From assembly GCA_002162755.1 (NCBI GenBank), contig MAAS01000019.1:62001-126000 (forward strand): a stretch of 64,000 bases of DNA, in the 5' to 3' direction. The notes beneath the pieces are model-generated. The model saw only the letters and a program-made list of their open reading frames with translations, did not search any database and was not told the origin of the DNA. The translations under genes and the position numbers were made by a program. Shown one piece after another: positions 37,597-46,421 of the stretch. The stretch is from Gammaproteobacteria bacterium 50_400_T64. GTDB taxonomy: Bacteria > Pseudomonadota > Gammaproteobacteria > Pseudomonadales > Porticoccaceae. Every line of letters starts with the position of its first letter. Position 1 is the first letter of the stretch.

Positions 37597-39236
37597 TTGG
37601 CGTGAGCCTCAGGTATAGGATCAGATTCAGGTGTCGTAAAAAAGATTAGCGAGTTGGGGCTAATTGATAACTTCCGAATTAATGTGTCCAAACTTTTTAG
37701 CGTCGCATTCAAGGTGCCAACAGAAGAACCCAGGCTCTGCGCCATTTTAGAATTTGGTGAAAGCCCGTCGAGAACAGTACGCAAATCATCCAGCGTATCA
37801 ACAAACTCCTCAGGTAAAGCCTGTGTATCTTCACTGGCCAGAACACGATTCACAGAATCAATGGCCGCGGTCAACGATGCCAGCGTATCATCTGCTCTGC
37901 CCAGGACTTTATTAGCGCCGACAACGGTTTGCTCAAGCGGTAAGGCATTGAGCTTTTCTAGGAAGTCATTCACCTGGTGCTCTAGCCGGGCAATACCCGT
38001 TTCTATAGTGGGGATGACACTGTATTGCTGAAATTCACCCAGCTGTGCAGGCTCTTCATCAGGGAAATAATCAATGCTGATTAGCTGCTTGCCAGTGAGT
38101 AAATTGCCCGTTTCCAAAAAAGCACGTAGACCATTGGCGCGAACACCTTTGGCGATAACCTTTCTTAAGCCATCGACCGCTTGCTTGCTATCACCGATTT
38201 CAAGGCGGCCCGGCTCGACATAAATTAATACGGGAATAGCCCTCCCCGCCTCCGACAGCCCCTGCGACGCTAGCTCCTTAAGTAAAATACGCTCCACACG
38301 GCCTATTTCTATGCCGCGGTATTCCACTGGCGCGCCCGGTACCAGACCGCGTAGTGACTGAGAGAATGACACGACATAATATGCCCCGTGACGATAGGGG
38401 TTTTCGAGAATGTCATCATAGGATTTATAAAGTTTATATGCTCTACCACTTTCTACAGGGCCGCCTGACGATAGCCCGGGAATTGACCCGAAGGCCACGC
38501 CACCCAGCAAGATGGTGTCCATGGAGCCCATTTCCACCTCCAGACCATCGGCGGAGACTTGCATCGCGATGCCACTGGTATCCCAGAAGCGCGTGGAGCT
38601 ACCCATCAGCTGGTGATACGGGGCATCAATAAAAATATCGTAGCGCACCTGCCCTCGTTCTGGATCAAACGCCATAGCCTCTACCCGGCCCACTGGATAG
38701 CCTCTGTAAAGTATAGAATTACCCGCACTTACTGATCCAGCACGATCACTGTAAAGTGATAAGCGCAGTCCCGGGGCATCAGCAGGCGTAAGCGGTGGGT
38801 TTTCAAGGCCAACGAAAGCCTTCTTCTTAACCTCCTCGCTACCGGGAGCCATCTCAATATAGGCACCCGACAGGATGGTACTCAAACCCGACACGCCCTC
38901 TGCACCAATACGGGCACGGACAATCCAGAAGCGGGTATCGTCAACCAGCAGTTTCTTTGTCATTTGGTCGAGCTTGATGGTCGCCGTTACACCGGACAAA
39001 TCCTCTTTAATGCTGACACTATCCACTAGGCCGACATTAACATTCAGTAATCTGACCCTGGTTTTACCCACCTCCAAGCCATCTGCACTTTCAAAATCAA
39101 TGGTAATAGTTGGCCCTTGTGTCAGCAACGAGTGAGCAACGATCACTACACCCACAATGAGAGTCACCAACGGCAGAATCCAGATTGCAGAAAACGTCCT
39201 GCCGCTACTTACAGTCGCCTTCATTTCATTCATCAT
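37593..39236 (-). CDS. pqiB: PqiB, MCE-domain lipid transport protein
   Basis: The 547-residue protein has one N-terminal membrane helix (about 14-38) and three MCE domains, seen at VGKTRVRLLNVNVGLVDSV, GNSILYRGYPVGRVEAM and GAPVEYRGIEIGRVERI, then a long C-terminal helical region (about 400-530). This matches E. coli PqiB (546 residues), whose hexamer forms a syringe-like tunnel across the periplasm for phospholipids. It overlaps the second pqiA gene by 11 bp and pqiC by 4 bp, so the operon is translationally coupled. Confidence 0.93.
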   Translation of the reverse strand: MMNEMKATVSSGRTFSAIWILPLVTLIVGVVIVAHSLLTQGPTITIDFESADGLEVGKTRVRLLNVNVGLVDSVSIKEDLSGVTATIKLDQMTKKLLVDDTRFWIVRARIGAEGVSGLSTILSGAYIEMAPGSEEVKKKAFVGLENPPLTPADAPGLRLSLYSDRAGSVSAGNSILYRGYPVGRVEAMAFDPERGQVRYDIFIDAPYHQLMGSSTRFWDTSGIAMQVSADGLEVEMGSMDTILLGGVAFGSIPGLSSGGPVESGRAYKLYKSYDDILENPYRHGAYYVVSFSQSLRGLVPGAPVEYRGIEIGRVERILLKELASQGLSEAGRAIPVLIYVEPGRLEIGDSKQAVDGLRKVIAKGVRANGLRAFLETGNLLTGKQLISIDYFPDEEPAQLGEFQQYSVIPTIETGIARLEHQVNDFLEKLNALPLEQTVVGANKVLGRADDTLASLTAAIDSVNRVLASEDTQALPEEFVDTLDDLRTVLDGLSPNSKMAQSLGSSVGTLNATLKSLDTLIRKLSISPNSLIFFTTPESDPIPEAHAK

Positions 39237-39894
39237 TATTTTCCCGTTGGTCCCACATCAATCGTGGATCAAAACTTTCCGCCGCTAACATCGAAACCAT
39301 CACCACACTCGCAAAGGCAATGGTCGCTGTTCCCGGGTGGATAACGATTAAGTTCGTTAAATTAATTAATGCCACTAATATCGCCACCACAAACACGTCA
39401 ATCATTGACCACTTGCCAATAAACTCAGTAATTCGATATAAAACAGTGCGTTGACGAACAGTCTCTGGCGGGCCATTACGCACACTCCAGCACAGGTAAA
39501 ACATCATCGCCAATTTAGTAGAAGGAATCATCACGCTGGCAAAAAAAATCACCCCGGCAATCGCTACAGAGCCCATATCAAGCAGTAACACCACGCCGCC
39601 AATAATCGTGCTTGGTGTTGGCTGGCCCAGTTGATCCGTCACCATAATAGGTAAGATATTGGCCGGAATGTAGAGTATGCAGGCCGTAAACAACAGCGCC
39701 AGGGTACGCCCTATGCTATTCGATTTACGTAAGTGCAGAGCAGCACCACAACGCGGGCAAAGATGAAGGTTAGCGTCAGCCAGCTTAAAACAAAGATGGC
39801 AGGAGGCAAGCCCCTGTGAGGCAGCCGTCATGGGTGAAATTGATGGTGAAATCGACGGAGAAGTTATCGTTGTATCAGCCCCTGGATCATTCAT
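39226..39894 (-). CDS. pqiA: PqiA family protein, second half-length unit
   Basis: The 222-residue inner-membrane protein has a zinc-ribbon CHLCFKLADANLHLCPRCG (about residues 33-51) followed by four membrane helices. It corresponds to the C-terminal half of E. coli PqiA (417 residues). The starting 30 residues are Ser/Thr/Pro-rich. It overlaps the first unit by 4 bp and pqiB by 11 bp. It probably forms the inner-membrane base of the PqiB complex together with the first unit. Confidence 0.88.
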   Translation of the reverse strand: MNDPGADTTITSPSISPSISPMTAASQGLASCHLCFKLADANLHLCPRCGAALHLRKSNSIGRTLALLFTACILYIPANILPIMVTDQLGQPTPSTIIGGVVLLLDMGSVAIAGVIFFASVMIPSTKLAMMFYLCWSVRNGPPETVRQRTVLYRITEFIGKWSMIDVFVVAILVALINLTNLIVIHPGTATIAFASVVMVSMLAAESFDPRLMWDQRENNDE

Positions 39895-40541
39895 GGCTGT
39901 AGAGCCTCAATGCGCCGCCAGCACTGAGCACGATCGAGCACAGACAAGGACAAAACAAACAGCAGGCTAAATACAGCGTAGGCCCAAAACGAAAGGCCCA
40001 TGACGACCGTTGCCATATGGCCAATTTTTACCAGGCTAATCAGTACACCAATGAAAAACACTTCAACCATACACCAGCCTTGCAAAGTGAAAATCAGCCG
40101 CCCCACGGGCCGCAGCCAGTGGTAATGGCGTTCAGTCAGTAGCGCAATATTCAACGCCAACATTAAAAAAAGCACCAGCGCTGGAATCAAAATAATAAAG
40201 GCCCCTACCAAAAATGCCAGATCTGGCATGCCGTCACGCCACAGGTTAAGCGCTGTCTGCGGCAAAGTCATCACGCTTTCCAGACCACTCGCTTTGAAAA
40301 ACATAAAGGGATAACGGCAAGCCAGTGCCAACAGGATAAGTGCGGCGCTGGTATAGGCAATTACCCGGCTCGTTTCATCGACACGATAGGTGGACAGAAA
40401 GTGTCCGCAGCGGGAACAACGTGCCGACTCACCATTACTCAATATCGAAATATCGAACATCACGTCACAGGAGGGGCAGGCAACATAATCAGCCAGATCA
40501 CCATGTCCCTCTTTACTTTTTATTTTCAGACAACACTCCAT
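39891..40541 (-). CDS. pqiA: PqiA family protein, first half-length unit
   Basis: The 216-residue protein has a zinc-ribbon with CPSC and CSRC pairs (residues about 22-43) and four membrane helices, equivalent to the N-terminal half of E. coli PqiA. The two halves are separate genes with a 4-bp ATGA-type overlap, so this is an unfused arrangement and not a frameshift: each has its own zinc ribbon and start. It is first in the pqi operon and divergent from modA across about 160 bp. Confidence 0.88.
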   Translation of the reverse strand: MECCLKIKSKEGHGDLADYVACPSCDVMFDISILSNGESARCSRCGHFLSTYRVDETSRVIAYTSAALILLALACRYPFMFFKASGLESVMTLPQTALNLWRDGMPDLAFLVGAFIILIPALVLFLMLALNIALLTERHYHWLRPVGRLIFTLQGWCMVEVFFIGVLISLVKIGHMATVVMGLSFWAYAVFSLLFVLSLSVLDRAQCWRRIEALQP

Positions 40542-40704
40542 TACAAATTTAATATTGGGTACTTACCCTGATGCTCAGCCTTGGCACCAGGGCAAATTAT
40601 AAGGATGCCTCTACAAAAAAACAGTATGCTTGAGATGATTTCAAAGAGAGCATCATTCACGCCAACTTGTTGTTTACCCAACTGCTAACGTCTGCAGGCT
40701 ATTC

Positions 40705-41535
40705 ATGCTCCAAACCCTTGCCATTATTTTTACGACTCGAGTACCGCAGCTGAAATTACTGCAACTTAAATCACTACGAAAGAAAGCCATTCTATGCCTG
40801 TGCTTCACCATCGCCCCCACTTTCAGTATTCATGCAGAGCAGGTCACCGCCGCCATTGCCGCCAATTTTGCGGGGACGATTAAGCAATTAAAGCCACTAT
40901 TTGAACAACAAAGCGGCCATCGCCTGGTCACTAGCTTTGCCTCCAGCGGCACCCTGTTTGCGCAAATACATAACGGCGCGCCCTTCGATGTTTTTCTCTC
41001 CGCCGATGAACAACGGCCTCGTCAATTAATCAAAGAAGGTCTCGCCGTCGCTGACAGCCCGTTTATTTATGCCACTGGCCGACTCGTATTATGGAGCAGC
41101 CAGTCCGAGCTTATTGATCCGCAGGGCAATGTTTTACGCGCTGGCAACTGGCAACAGAAAGGCATACGCCACATCGCCATCGCCAACCCTAAAACGGCAC
41201 CCTATGGCAGGGCCGCCCTGCAAACTCTGAAAACAATGCAGCTAGTCGATGCCACAAAGCCCTATCGCGTCACCGGGCAAAACATTGCCCAGACCTTTCA
41301 GTTTGTCGTATCAGGTAATGCCCAGCTGGGCTTTATCGCGCAAACCCAGGTGCTAGCTCTACCAAAGAGTGAGCGCGGCTCTCATTGGCAAGTGCCAAAA
41401 GAAATGCACAGCCCCATTCAACAAATGGCCGTAATGTTAAACAGGGGGAGTAACAATAGCGCTGCCGAAGCCTTCCTTTATTTTCTACAAAGCCCTCAGG
41501 CTAAAGCAATTATTCGTACACAGGGTTACCGCTAA
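40705..41535 (+). CDS. modA: Molybdate-binding periplasmic protein ModA
   Basis: The 276-residue protein has an N-terminal export signal (about residues 24-46, ending IHA) and the ModA body: VTAAIAANFAGTIKQLKPLFEQQSG, SFASSGTLFAQIHNGAPFDVFLSADEQRP and IAIANPKTAPYGRAALQTL. It should capture molybdate or tungstate for an ABC importer. No modB or modC genes follow, and the next gene downstream is convergent and unrelated, so the transporter must be elsewhere if this gene is functional. The extended N-terminus suggests that the true start may be internal. Confidence 0.9.
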   Translation: MLQTLAIIFTTRVPQLKLLQLKSLRKKAILCLCFTIAPTFSIHAEQVTAAIAANFAGTIKQLKPLFEQQSGHRLVTSFASSGTLFAQIHNGAPFDVFLSADEQRPRQLIKEGLAVADSPFIYATGRLVLWSSQSELIDPQGNVLRAGNWQQKGIRHIAIANPKTAPYGRAALQTLKTMQLVDATKPYRVTGQNIAQTFQFVVSGNAQLGFIAQTQVLALPKSERGSHWQVPKEMHSPIQQMAVMLNRGSNNSAAEAFLYFLQSPQAKAIIRTQGYR

Positions 41536-41822
41536 CGGCCATGTTCAGCCTGTAACACACCAACATCACAAAACGCCTGTACCTGTAATCGCTACTGCCG
41601 CCGTTCTAATTTGATACTAGGCGGCCCTCGAAAAAGCATCCATAGTTCTGACAGAGGAATTACAAAAATGCCTTTACAAAGCTTGTTGCCGTGAAGGTGA
41701 TTATTGGTGGAACCTGATTCCACCACTTACAGTTTTAAAATAGGGTTTCCCAACAACAAAACTATTTTTATTATTTAATTTCCTTACGAACGTTGGCTCT
41801 ATGACGAAACGACCGTGCCTGG

Positions 41823-42218
41823 CTATTCACCCAAACTCTCCCGATAACCTGCATACTTTGGATTGGCAATCGCCAGCTTGTCCTGCAAAGTACTGCGCAC
41901 ATGGTTCATTACCCCATCACGCTGCTCATCGAGTTTACCGCTACGGATATCGGTACACAGCTCGGCATTAAGGTCATCCAGCCGCGAGGAGGTATCAAAA
42001 CCCTCACCCTCTCTGCCCAACAGTTTTTGTAAACTCTGTAGCTCAGTACTATCGGCCCCGTTACCCAGGGCTAATTCACGTTGCACGATGCTGAGAATAT
42101 TCGCCGCAACACGGCACTTGTAAATACTCGCACCGCTGAGTTGCGGCAATACATCTTTACGTAAAAAGGCTTCAACCCCGCCCAGTAGTTCTTCGGCACT
42201 GGCTCTATCTTGTGGCAT
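41823..42218 (-). CDS. DUF6285 domain protein
   Basis: The 131-residue, mainly helical protein fits DUF6285: MPQDRASAEELLGGVEAFL, SIYKCRVAANILSIVQREL and NDxLRSGxxD-like NAELCTDIRSGKLDE, ending NPKYAGYRES. Proteins of this family are usually encoded directly after an APH-like phosphotransferase, as here, and are thought to act with it; the activity is unknown. In this window a palindromic element separates the two genes, which in related loci normally abut or overlap. Confidence 0.78.
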   Translation of the reverse strand: MPQDRASAEELLGGVEAFLRKDVLPQLSGASIYKCRVAANILSIVQRELALGNGADSTELQSLQKLLGREGEGFDTSSRLDDLNAELCTDIRSGKLDEQRDGVMNHVRSTLQDKLAIANPKYAGYRESLGE

Positions 42219-42220
42219 GG

Positions 42221-42487
42221 TAGTACTCCAACAACATTGTATTGATGAGTTCAGTGGGCCTGTCAGCGTCCATGGCGAGGCGTGTCTCGCAGCGAATGGC
42301 CGTAGCCCTTCGCAAGAGGCACAACGCGGGCATGGGCGCTGACAGGCTCACCCTTCGGGCGTTCCTGTGGTGTCCCGCAACGGCGTTGCAGTGCTTGACA
42401 AGGTATTAACATTGTATACGCACTGCGCCTGGTTGCGAAACACCACAGGAACGCTGAATCCATCAATACAACGTTGATGGAGTACTA
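42221..42487. repeat. 267-bp nested palindromic element with 34-bp inverted ends
   Basis: The outer arms 42221-42254 and 42454-42487 are inverted copies, differing at four positions, of a sequence starting TAGTACTCCA and holding TTGTATTGATG. Inside are a perfect 15-bp inverted pair (42359-42373 and 42440-42454, GCGTTCCTGTGGTGT) and an 11-bp pair (42258-42268 and 42337-42347, GCCTGTCAGCG). The element exactly fills the gap between the DUF6285 start codon and the phosphotransferase stop codon, which lies in the right arm. It carries no believable gene. It looks like a MITE- or REP-like mobile repeat. No second copy is visible in the window. Confidence 0.72.
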
Positions 42488-43582
42488 GGCTTCCTCTATC
42501 AGTTTTAACAGGTCAATTTCGTTTTCGCAGGCACGGCGGCCAATGGCCATATGTTCGAAGGAATCGATCAGCCCGGACAGGTGTTTATAGGCCTGAAACA
42601 TGCAAATAATGCCCCACTTTAGCGTGCCCAGCACTTCCCAGAAATGCACCACCTTGGGGTCGACCTTACGGCCACCGGCGTCTTCATAACCGGCGAATAA
42701 ATCTTCTCGCTGACCAAATCCACCCACCGGCTTGTCGTGCTGGCCAAAGCGCCAGGCGCGTACACAGAGCCAACCGAGGTCTTCCATGCCGTCGCCGACA
42801 TGGCCCAGCTCCCAGTCGAGTACGGCGCGAATCCCCTCCGGGCCAACGACAAAATTGCCATTGCGGAAGTCACCATGAACGAGGCCCGAGGGCGCATCTT
42901 TCGGCATATTCTGTTCGAGCCAACGAAAGGTTAATTCAAAGGCCGGGTGATATTCGGGTCGCCCCACTTTTGTGTTGTCACGATAAAACTCGCTAATACC
43001 ATCGAGCAATTCGCGGTAATAAGCCACTAAAGGCTGGACGGGCATTTGCACCAGATTCTTCGGCAACGTCGCCGGGTCGACCGCGTGTAAACCGGCAAGA
43101 ATTTCACCACACTGCCGTGCCATCGTAAGGCGCGCACCGCTGTAGGCCTCGTCGCGTAAAATACGTGGCGCCAGTACCTCGCCCTCAATCCTGTCCATCA
43201 CATAACAGCCGCCCAGGGTGTGATTTTCGGGCAGGGCAAAGTGAACTTTGGCCACCAGTCCACCGGCTTCATACACCGTGCGCTGTAGTTCAGCCTCGGT
43301 AGTGCGATCTAAAGAATACGTAGTTTTACCGCCGCGCCAACCCTCTTCCCCGGTGCTACCGGTATTGCCGGGATCGCGGCGCAAAATCAAACCTGTGCTG
43401 CTGCCGTCTGCACCCTGCCAGTCGAAAGACCAGGTTTCACGGGAGGCACCGCCGGACATTTTTTCGATGTTTTCAGCCTTACCGGCAGGAAAATAAGCTG
43501 CCGCTTCTTCCGCTAATAACCCGGCAACTTCACTGTCACTCAAGCCCGGCGTTGTATCTTCCTTATTCACCCCCTTATTCAC
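42485..43582 (-). CDS. APH-like phosphotransferase family protein
   Basis: The 365-residue protein has the aminoglycoside phosphotransferase/choline kinase fold motifs: catalytic loop HGDFRNGNFV and metal-binding VLDWELGHVGDGMEDLGW. This subgroup is found with acyl-CoA dehydrogenases and lipid or steroid catabolic genes in many environmental bacteria and is not an antibiotic-resistance enzyme. The substrate is unknown. It starts at GTG, overlapping the stop of the DUF7064/7065 gene by 4 bp (GTGA), so the two are translationally coupled. Confidence 0.85.
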   Translation of the reverse strand: MNKGVNKEDTTPGLSDSEVAGLLAEEAAAYFPAGKAENIEKMSGGASRETWSFDWQGADGSSTGLILRRDPGNTGSTGEEGWRGGKTTYSLDRTTEAELQRTVYEAGGLVAKVHFALPENHTLGGCYVMDRIEGEVLAPRILRDEAYSGARLTMARQCGEILAGLHAVDPATLPKNLVQMPVQPLVAYYRELLDGISEFYRDNTKVGRPEYHPAFELTFRWLEQNMPKDAPSGLVHGDFRNGNFVVGPEGIRAVLDWELGHVGDGMEDLGWLCVRAWRFGQHDKPVGGFGQREDLFAGYEDAGGRKVDPKVVHFWEVLGTLKWGIICMFQAYKHLSGLIDSFEHMAIGRRACENEIDLLKLIEEA

Positions 43583-44607
43583 GAGAAGATACCATTCGGT
43601 TTGCCATCAATAATCTGGTCAAGGTATTCCGACAAACCGTAACCAACCCTGCCATTGCAGCGGTACTCAGTCATGCCTTCAGTAATACGCGTCATCAACT
43701 CAGTACCGTCGTCGAGGGTGCGGCGGTTACGCAAAGGAATTAAAGACATCACCCGGCCTTCAATTTCGTATTCGGCGTGGTCTGTTTTCGCCCAGGCTTT
43801 TAAGGTCTTCTGGTAATAGTTGTCATCCCACTCGGTCTCGATAGTGGCTTCGCGAATCAAATCGTAGCGCCCTTCATTCAGCACCATGCCGCCGATCAGT
43901 TTAGTGCCGTCACCGAGGGTTTTATTGAGGCACATAATGGCGAAGTCTTCGCTGAAGTTCATCGGCAACCAGCGATAGAACTGCACGTTCTGCCAATAGC
44001 GTGGCCCCCAACTGTGGTCACGCAAACCCAGGCCGTCGATAGTGTAAGTTTTGTCGCCGACAACAATCTTGCCCGTACCCGCAATGTGCTGCTCGTAGTG
44101 ACCGAGATAAAAACCCGCATTGGGATTGTCTTCCAGGGGCGAGCCATCGGCATTCACCGGCTCACCACCGTACATGGGCGACACACCGCGATAACTTAAC
44201 TCTACCGAGCAAGGTAATTTCGGATTGTTTTTAAAGGCCTTACTGGGATCGATCATTTCACTGGGGTTTTTCATCAGCAGTACTTCACCACTGTATTTCA
44301 CGGTCAATGCTTTGTAAGGCTCGTCGATAATGAATTCCATACCCCCGGCTTTAAAGGCATCGTTGTTGGCAATTTTTGCCCGTTGAAACATAAAGGCAAT
44401 GGAGCCATCGGGCAGATAAATACAGGCCGTCATTTCTGCATTACCTTCGTTGGCCCGGTTGCCGATACGGAACCAGCCGCCGATCTTGCCCTTGGGGTCA
44501 TAGACATTGAAGTACATGCTTTCGTTGAAGTTAACTTCGCTGCCCAGTGGGTGCATGTATTCATCTTCGGGGTTGAGCTTTAAATAAGCACCTTCCGGTA
44601 ATTTCAT
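43579..44607 (-). CDS. DUF7064/DUF7065 (CrtC-like lipocalin-fold) protein
   Basis: The 342-residue protein is all-beta in appearance, with LGLRDHSWGPRYW (about residues 194-206) as the key motif, shared with hydroxyneurosporene synthase CrtC and tocopherol cyclase-like proteins and now split into DUF7064 and DUF7065. The N-terminal half has YFNVYDPKGKIGGWFRIGNR. No signal peptide is seen. Relatives bind or hydrate hydrophobic terpenoids; a role in handling a lipid or steroid substrate is inference. It leads the operon with the phosphotransferase and has an AT-rich upstream gap of 93 bp. Confidence 0.72.
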   Translation of the reverse strand: MKLPEGAYLKLNPEDEYMHPLGSEVNFNESMYFNVYDPKGKIGGWFRIGNRANEGNAEMTACIYLPDGSIAFMFQRAKIANNDAFKAGGMEFIIDEPYKALTVKYSGEVLLMKNPSEMIDPSKAFKNNPKLPCSVELSYRGVSPMYGGEPVNADGSPLEDNPNAGFYLGHYEQHIAGTGKIVVGDKTYTIDGLGLRDHSWGPRYWQNVQFYRWLPMNFSEDFAIMCLNKTLGDGTKLIGGMVLNEGRYDLIREATIETEWDDNYYQKTLKAWAKTDHAEYEIEGRVMSLIPLRNRRTLDDGTELMTRITEGMTEYRCNGRVGYGLSEYLDQIIDGKPNGIFS

Positions 44608-44700
44608 CGACGTATTCCTTAGTTATTAATAATTAGTTAGGTATTAATCAATTCGATTTTTTATAAGATAATCTATTTATGAAATCACCTATTTATAAGT

Positions 44701-45279
44701 TCAACCTATAAGGTCAACGTCGGGCAGGTTTTCTGCCACATCAAGGTAATCTTTACCCGCCTGCAAAGCCTTAACAACAATAGCCAGGGGCTCGGGCCAA
44801 ATTTCCGGCAGGTCAGCTTCGCCGCCAATAATAATAGGAAAAGCCAATTTTTCGAGCGGCGGACAAAAGTCCGCGTCAACACCCGGCTTATTACCCCGCG
44901 GATCAATGCGATACCAGCCGTGCTTTTGAAGATAAACACCCACCAGGCCGTGCAAACAGAAAGGTGGACGATCGTGATCAATCGTTAAGCGCTGATAACA
45001 CAGGCCCGCCGGGATTGAATTGGCCCGCAGTAAAGCCGCTAGCAAGTGACTCTTGGCGTAGCAATAGCCGGTGCCATGTTCGAGTACAGCCGAAGCACGG
45101 CAGGTTACCGGGTTCTGCTGACTGTCCCAGCTATGACTAATACTATCGCGCACAAAAACAAAGCAGGCTTTGGCTATCGCCTCATCACCCTGAAGATCGC
45201 CAGCGAGATCCACCGCTTTCGCTGACACAGCCGGGTCTCGCCAATCAATAATTTCGCTATTGTTTAAATATTTTTGCAC
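44701..45279 (-). CDS. Transglutaminase-like cysteine protease family protein
   Basis: The 192-residue protein has a transglutaminase-core triad: C73 in GTGYCYAKSHLLAALLR, H110 in FCLHGLVGVY and D126 in YRIDPRG. It lacks a signal peptide and extra domains. Members act as peptidases, amidases or acyl-transferring enzymes. The gene starts at GTG with AAAGG upstream. It stands between the DUF7064/7065 gene and an aldo/keto reductase on the same strand, with gaps of 93 and 51 bp. Confidence 0.82.
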   Translation of the reverse strand: MQKYLNNSEIIDWRDPAVSAKAVDLAGDLQGDEAIAKACFVFVRDSISHSWDSQQNPVTCRASAVLEHGTGYCYAKSHLLAALLRANSIPAGLCYQRLTIDHDRPPFCLHGLVGVYLQKHGWYRIDPRGNKPGVDADFCPPLEKLAFPIIIGGEADLPEIWPEPLAIVVKALQAGKDYLDVAENLPDVDLIG

Positions 45280-45330
45280 AACTTTTTTACCTTTAATTGA
45301 CGACGATTTTTATTCACTTTAAAAGTTGAT

Positions 45331-46308
45331 TTACGCGTAACGACTGCCCGCTGCAGACCCTGCGGGAAAGGCCTGACTAATTTCTGCCAGTTCAGCCTGT
45401 GACAGCTCAACATCAACCGCGCCAATATTACTGTCAAGATTTTTAATGCGGCGCGTACCGGGGATAGGGAGTATCTGCTCGCCCTGCGCCAGCAGCCAGG
45501 CCAGTGCCAATTGCGCAGGCGCGCAATTTTTATCAGCGGCCATTTGTTTAACTTTATCGGCCAGTTTTAAATTCTCTTCAATATTGCCCGCCTGAAAGCG
45601 CGGGTTAGATTTACGGAAATCTTTATCGCTCATCTCCGCAGTATCAGTAATAGTGGCCGTCAAAAAGCCTCGACCCAATGGGCTGTAAGGGACGAAAGCA
45701 ATATTTAATTCTTGGCACACACCCAGCACTTCGGCCTCGGGGTCGCGAGTCCACAATGAGTATTCACTTTGCAGTGCGGCAATAGGATGCACCTTGCTAG
45801 CACGACGAATTAAAGCCGTGTCGGCAGAGGCTTCTGACAAACCCAAAAAGCGCACCTTGCCCGCAGTAACCAACTCAGCCATCGCGCCAACGGTGTCTTC
45901 TATCGGCACATTGGGGTCAACACGGTGCTGGTAATAAAGATCGATGCAGTCTATGCCGAGACGTTTAAGGCTAGCATCGCAGGCTGATTTCACATATTCG
46001 GGGCGGCCGTCAATTTTCATTTCCAGTCCGCCTTCAGGTCTTAGTCGAGCACCGGCGATACCAAACTTGGTGGCGATAAAAGCCTGACCACGACGGTCGG
46101 CAATGGCGCGACCAATGAGGCTTTCGTTATGGCCTTTGCCATAAACGTCGGAGGTATCGAGAAAATTTAGCCCTGCCGCCAGTGCGTGATGCAGGGTGGC
46201 GATGGATTCCGTCTCATCGGCCGGGCCGTAGAAGTCTGACATCCCCATACAGCCTAGCCCAATGGCCGATACTTTTACGCCGCTACTACCCAGTGTTCGG
46301 TATTTCAT
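45331..46308 (-). CDS. Aldo/keto reductase
   Basis: The 325-residue NADPH-dependent reductase begins [28 protein letters not shown], typical of the AKR13/YhdN-like branch. Catalytic residues include D51 and Y56 ([10 protein letters not shown]) and the histidine in DLYYQHRVD. The C-terminal [11 protein letters not shown] binds the cofactor phosphate. The natural substrate is unknown; aldehydes, ketones or quinones are usual. Confidence 0.92.
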   Translation of the reverse strand: MKYRTLGSSGVKVSAIGLGCMGMSDFYGPADETESIATLHHALAAGLNFLDTSDVYGKGHNESLIGRAIADRRGQAFIATKFGIAGARLRPEGGLEMKIDGRPEYVKSACDASLKRLGIDCIDLYYQHRVDPNVPIEDTVGAMAELVTAGKVRFLGLSEASADTALIRRASKVHPIAALQSEYSLWTRDPEAEVLGVCQELNIAFVPYSPLGRGFLTATITDTAEMSDKDFRKSNPRFQAGNIEENLKLADKVKQMAADKNCAPAQLALAWLLAQGEQILPIPGTRRIKNLDSNIGAVDVELSQAELAEISQAFPAGSAAGSRYA

Positions 46309-46421
46309 GGCCTAGCTCCAGTTCGTCTATTTTTCTTATGAGTATCACTGTCGTTTTTATAGTATTGCATTCACAGAAAAACCCGAGCAACACAGCCGTG
46401 CTGCCCAGGTTAAGCATCGAT

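Noticed and set aside
41707-41725. Hairpin GGTGGAA/TTCCACC as a terminator for modA
   Set aside because: It lies over 170 bp after the stop codon and has no T-run on either strand.
42263-42466. 67-codon frame inside the palindromic element
   Set aside because: It lies wholly within nested inverted repeats, has no ribosome site and no protein-family features.
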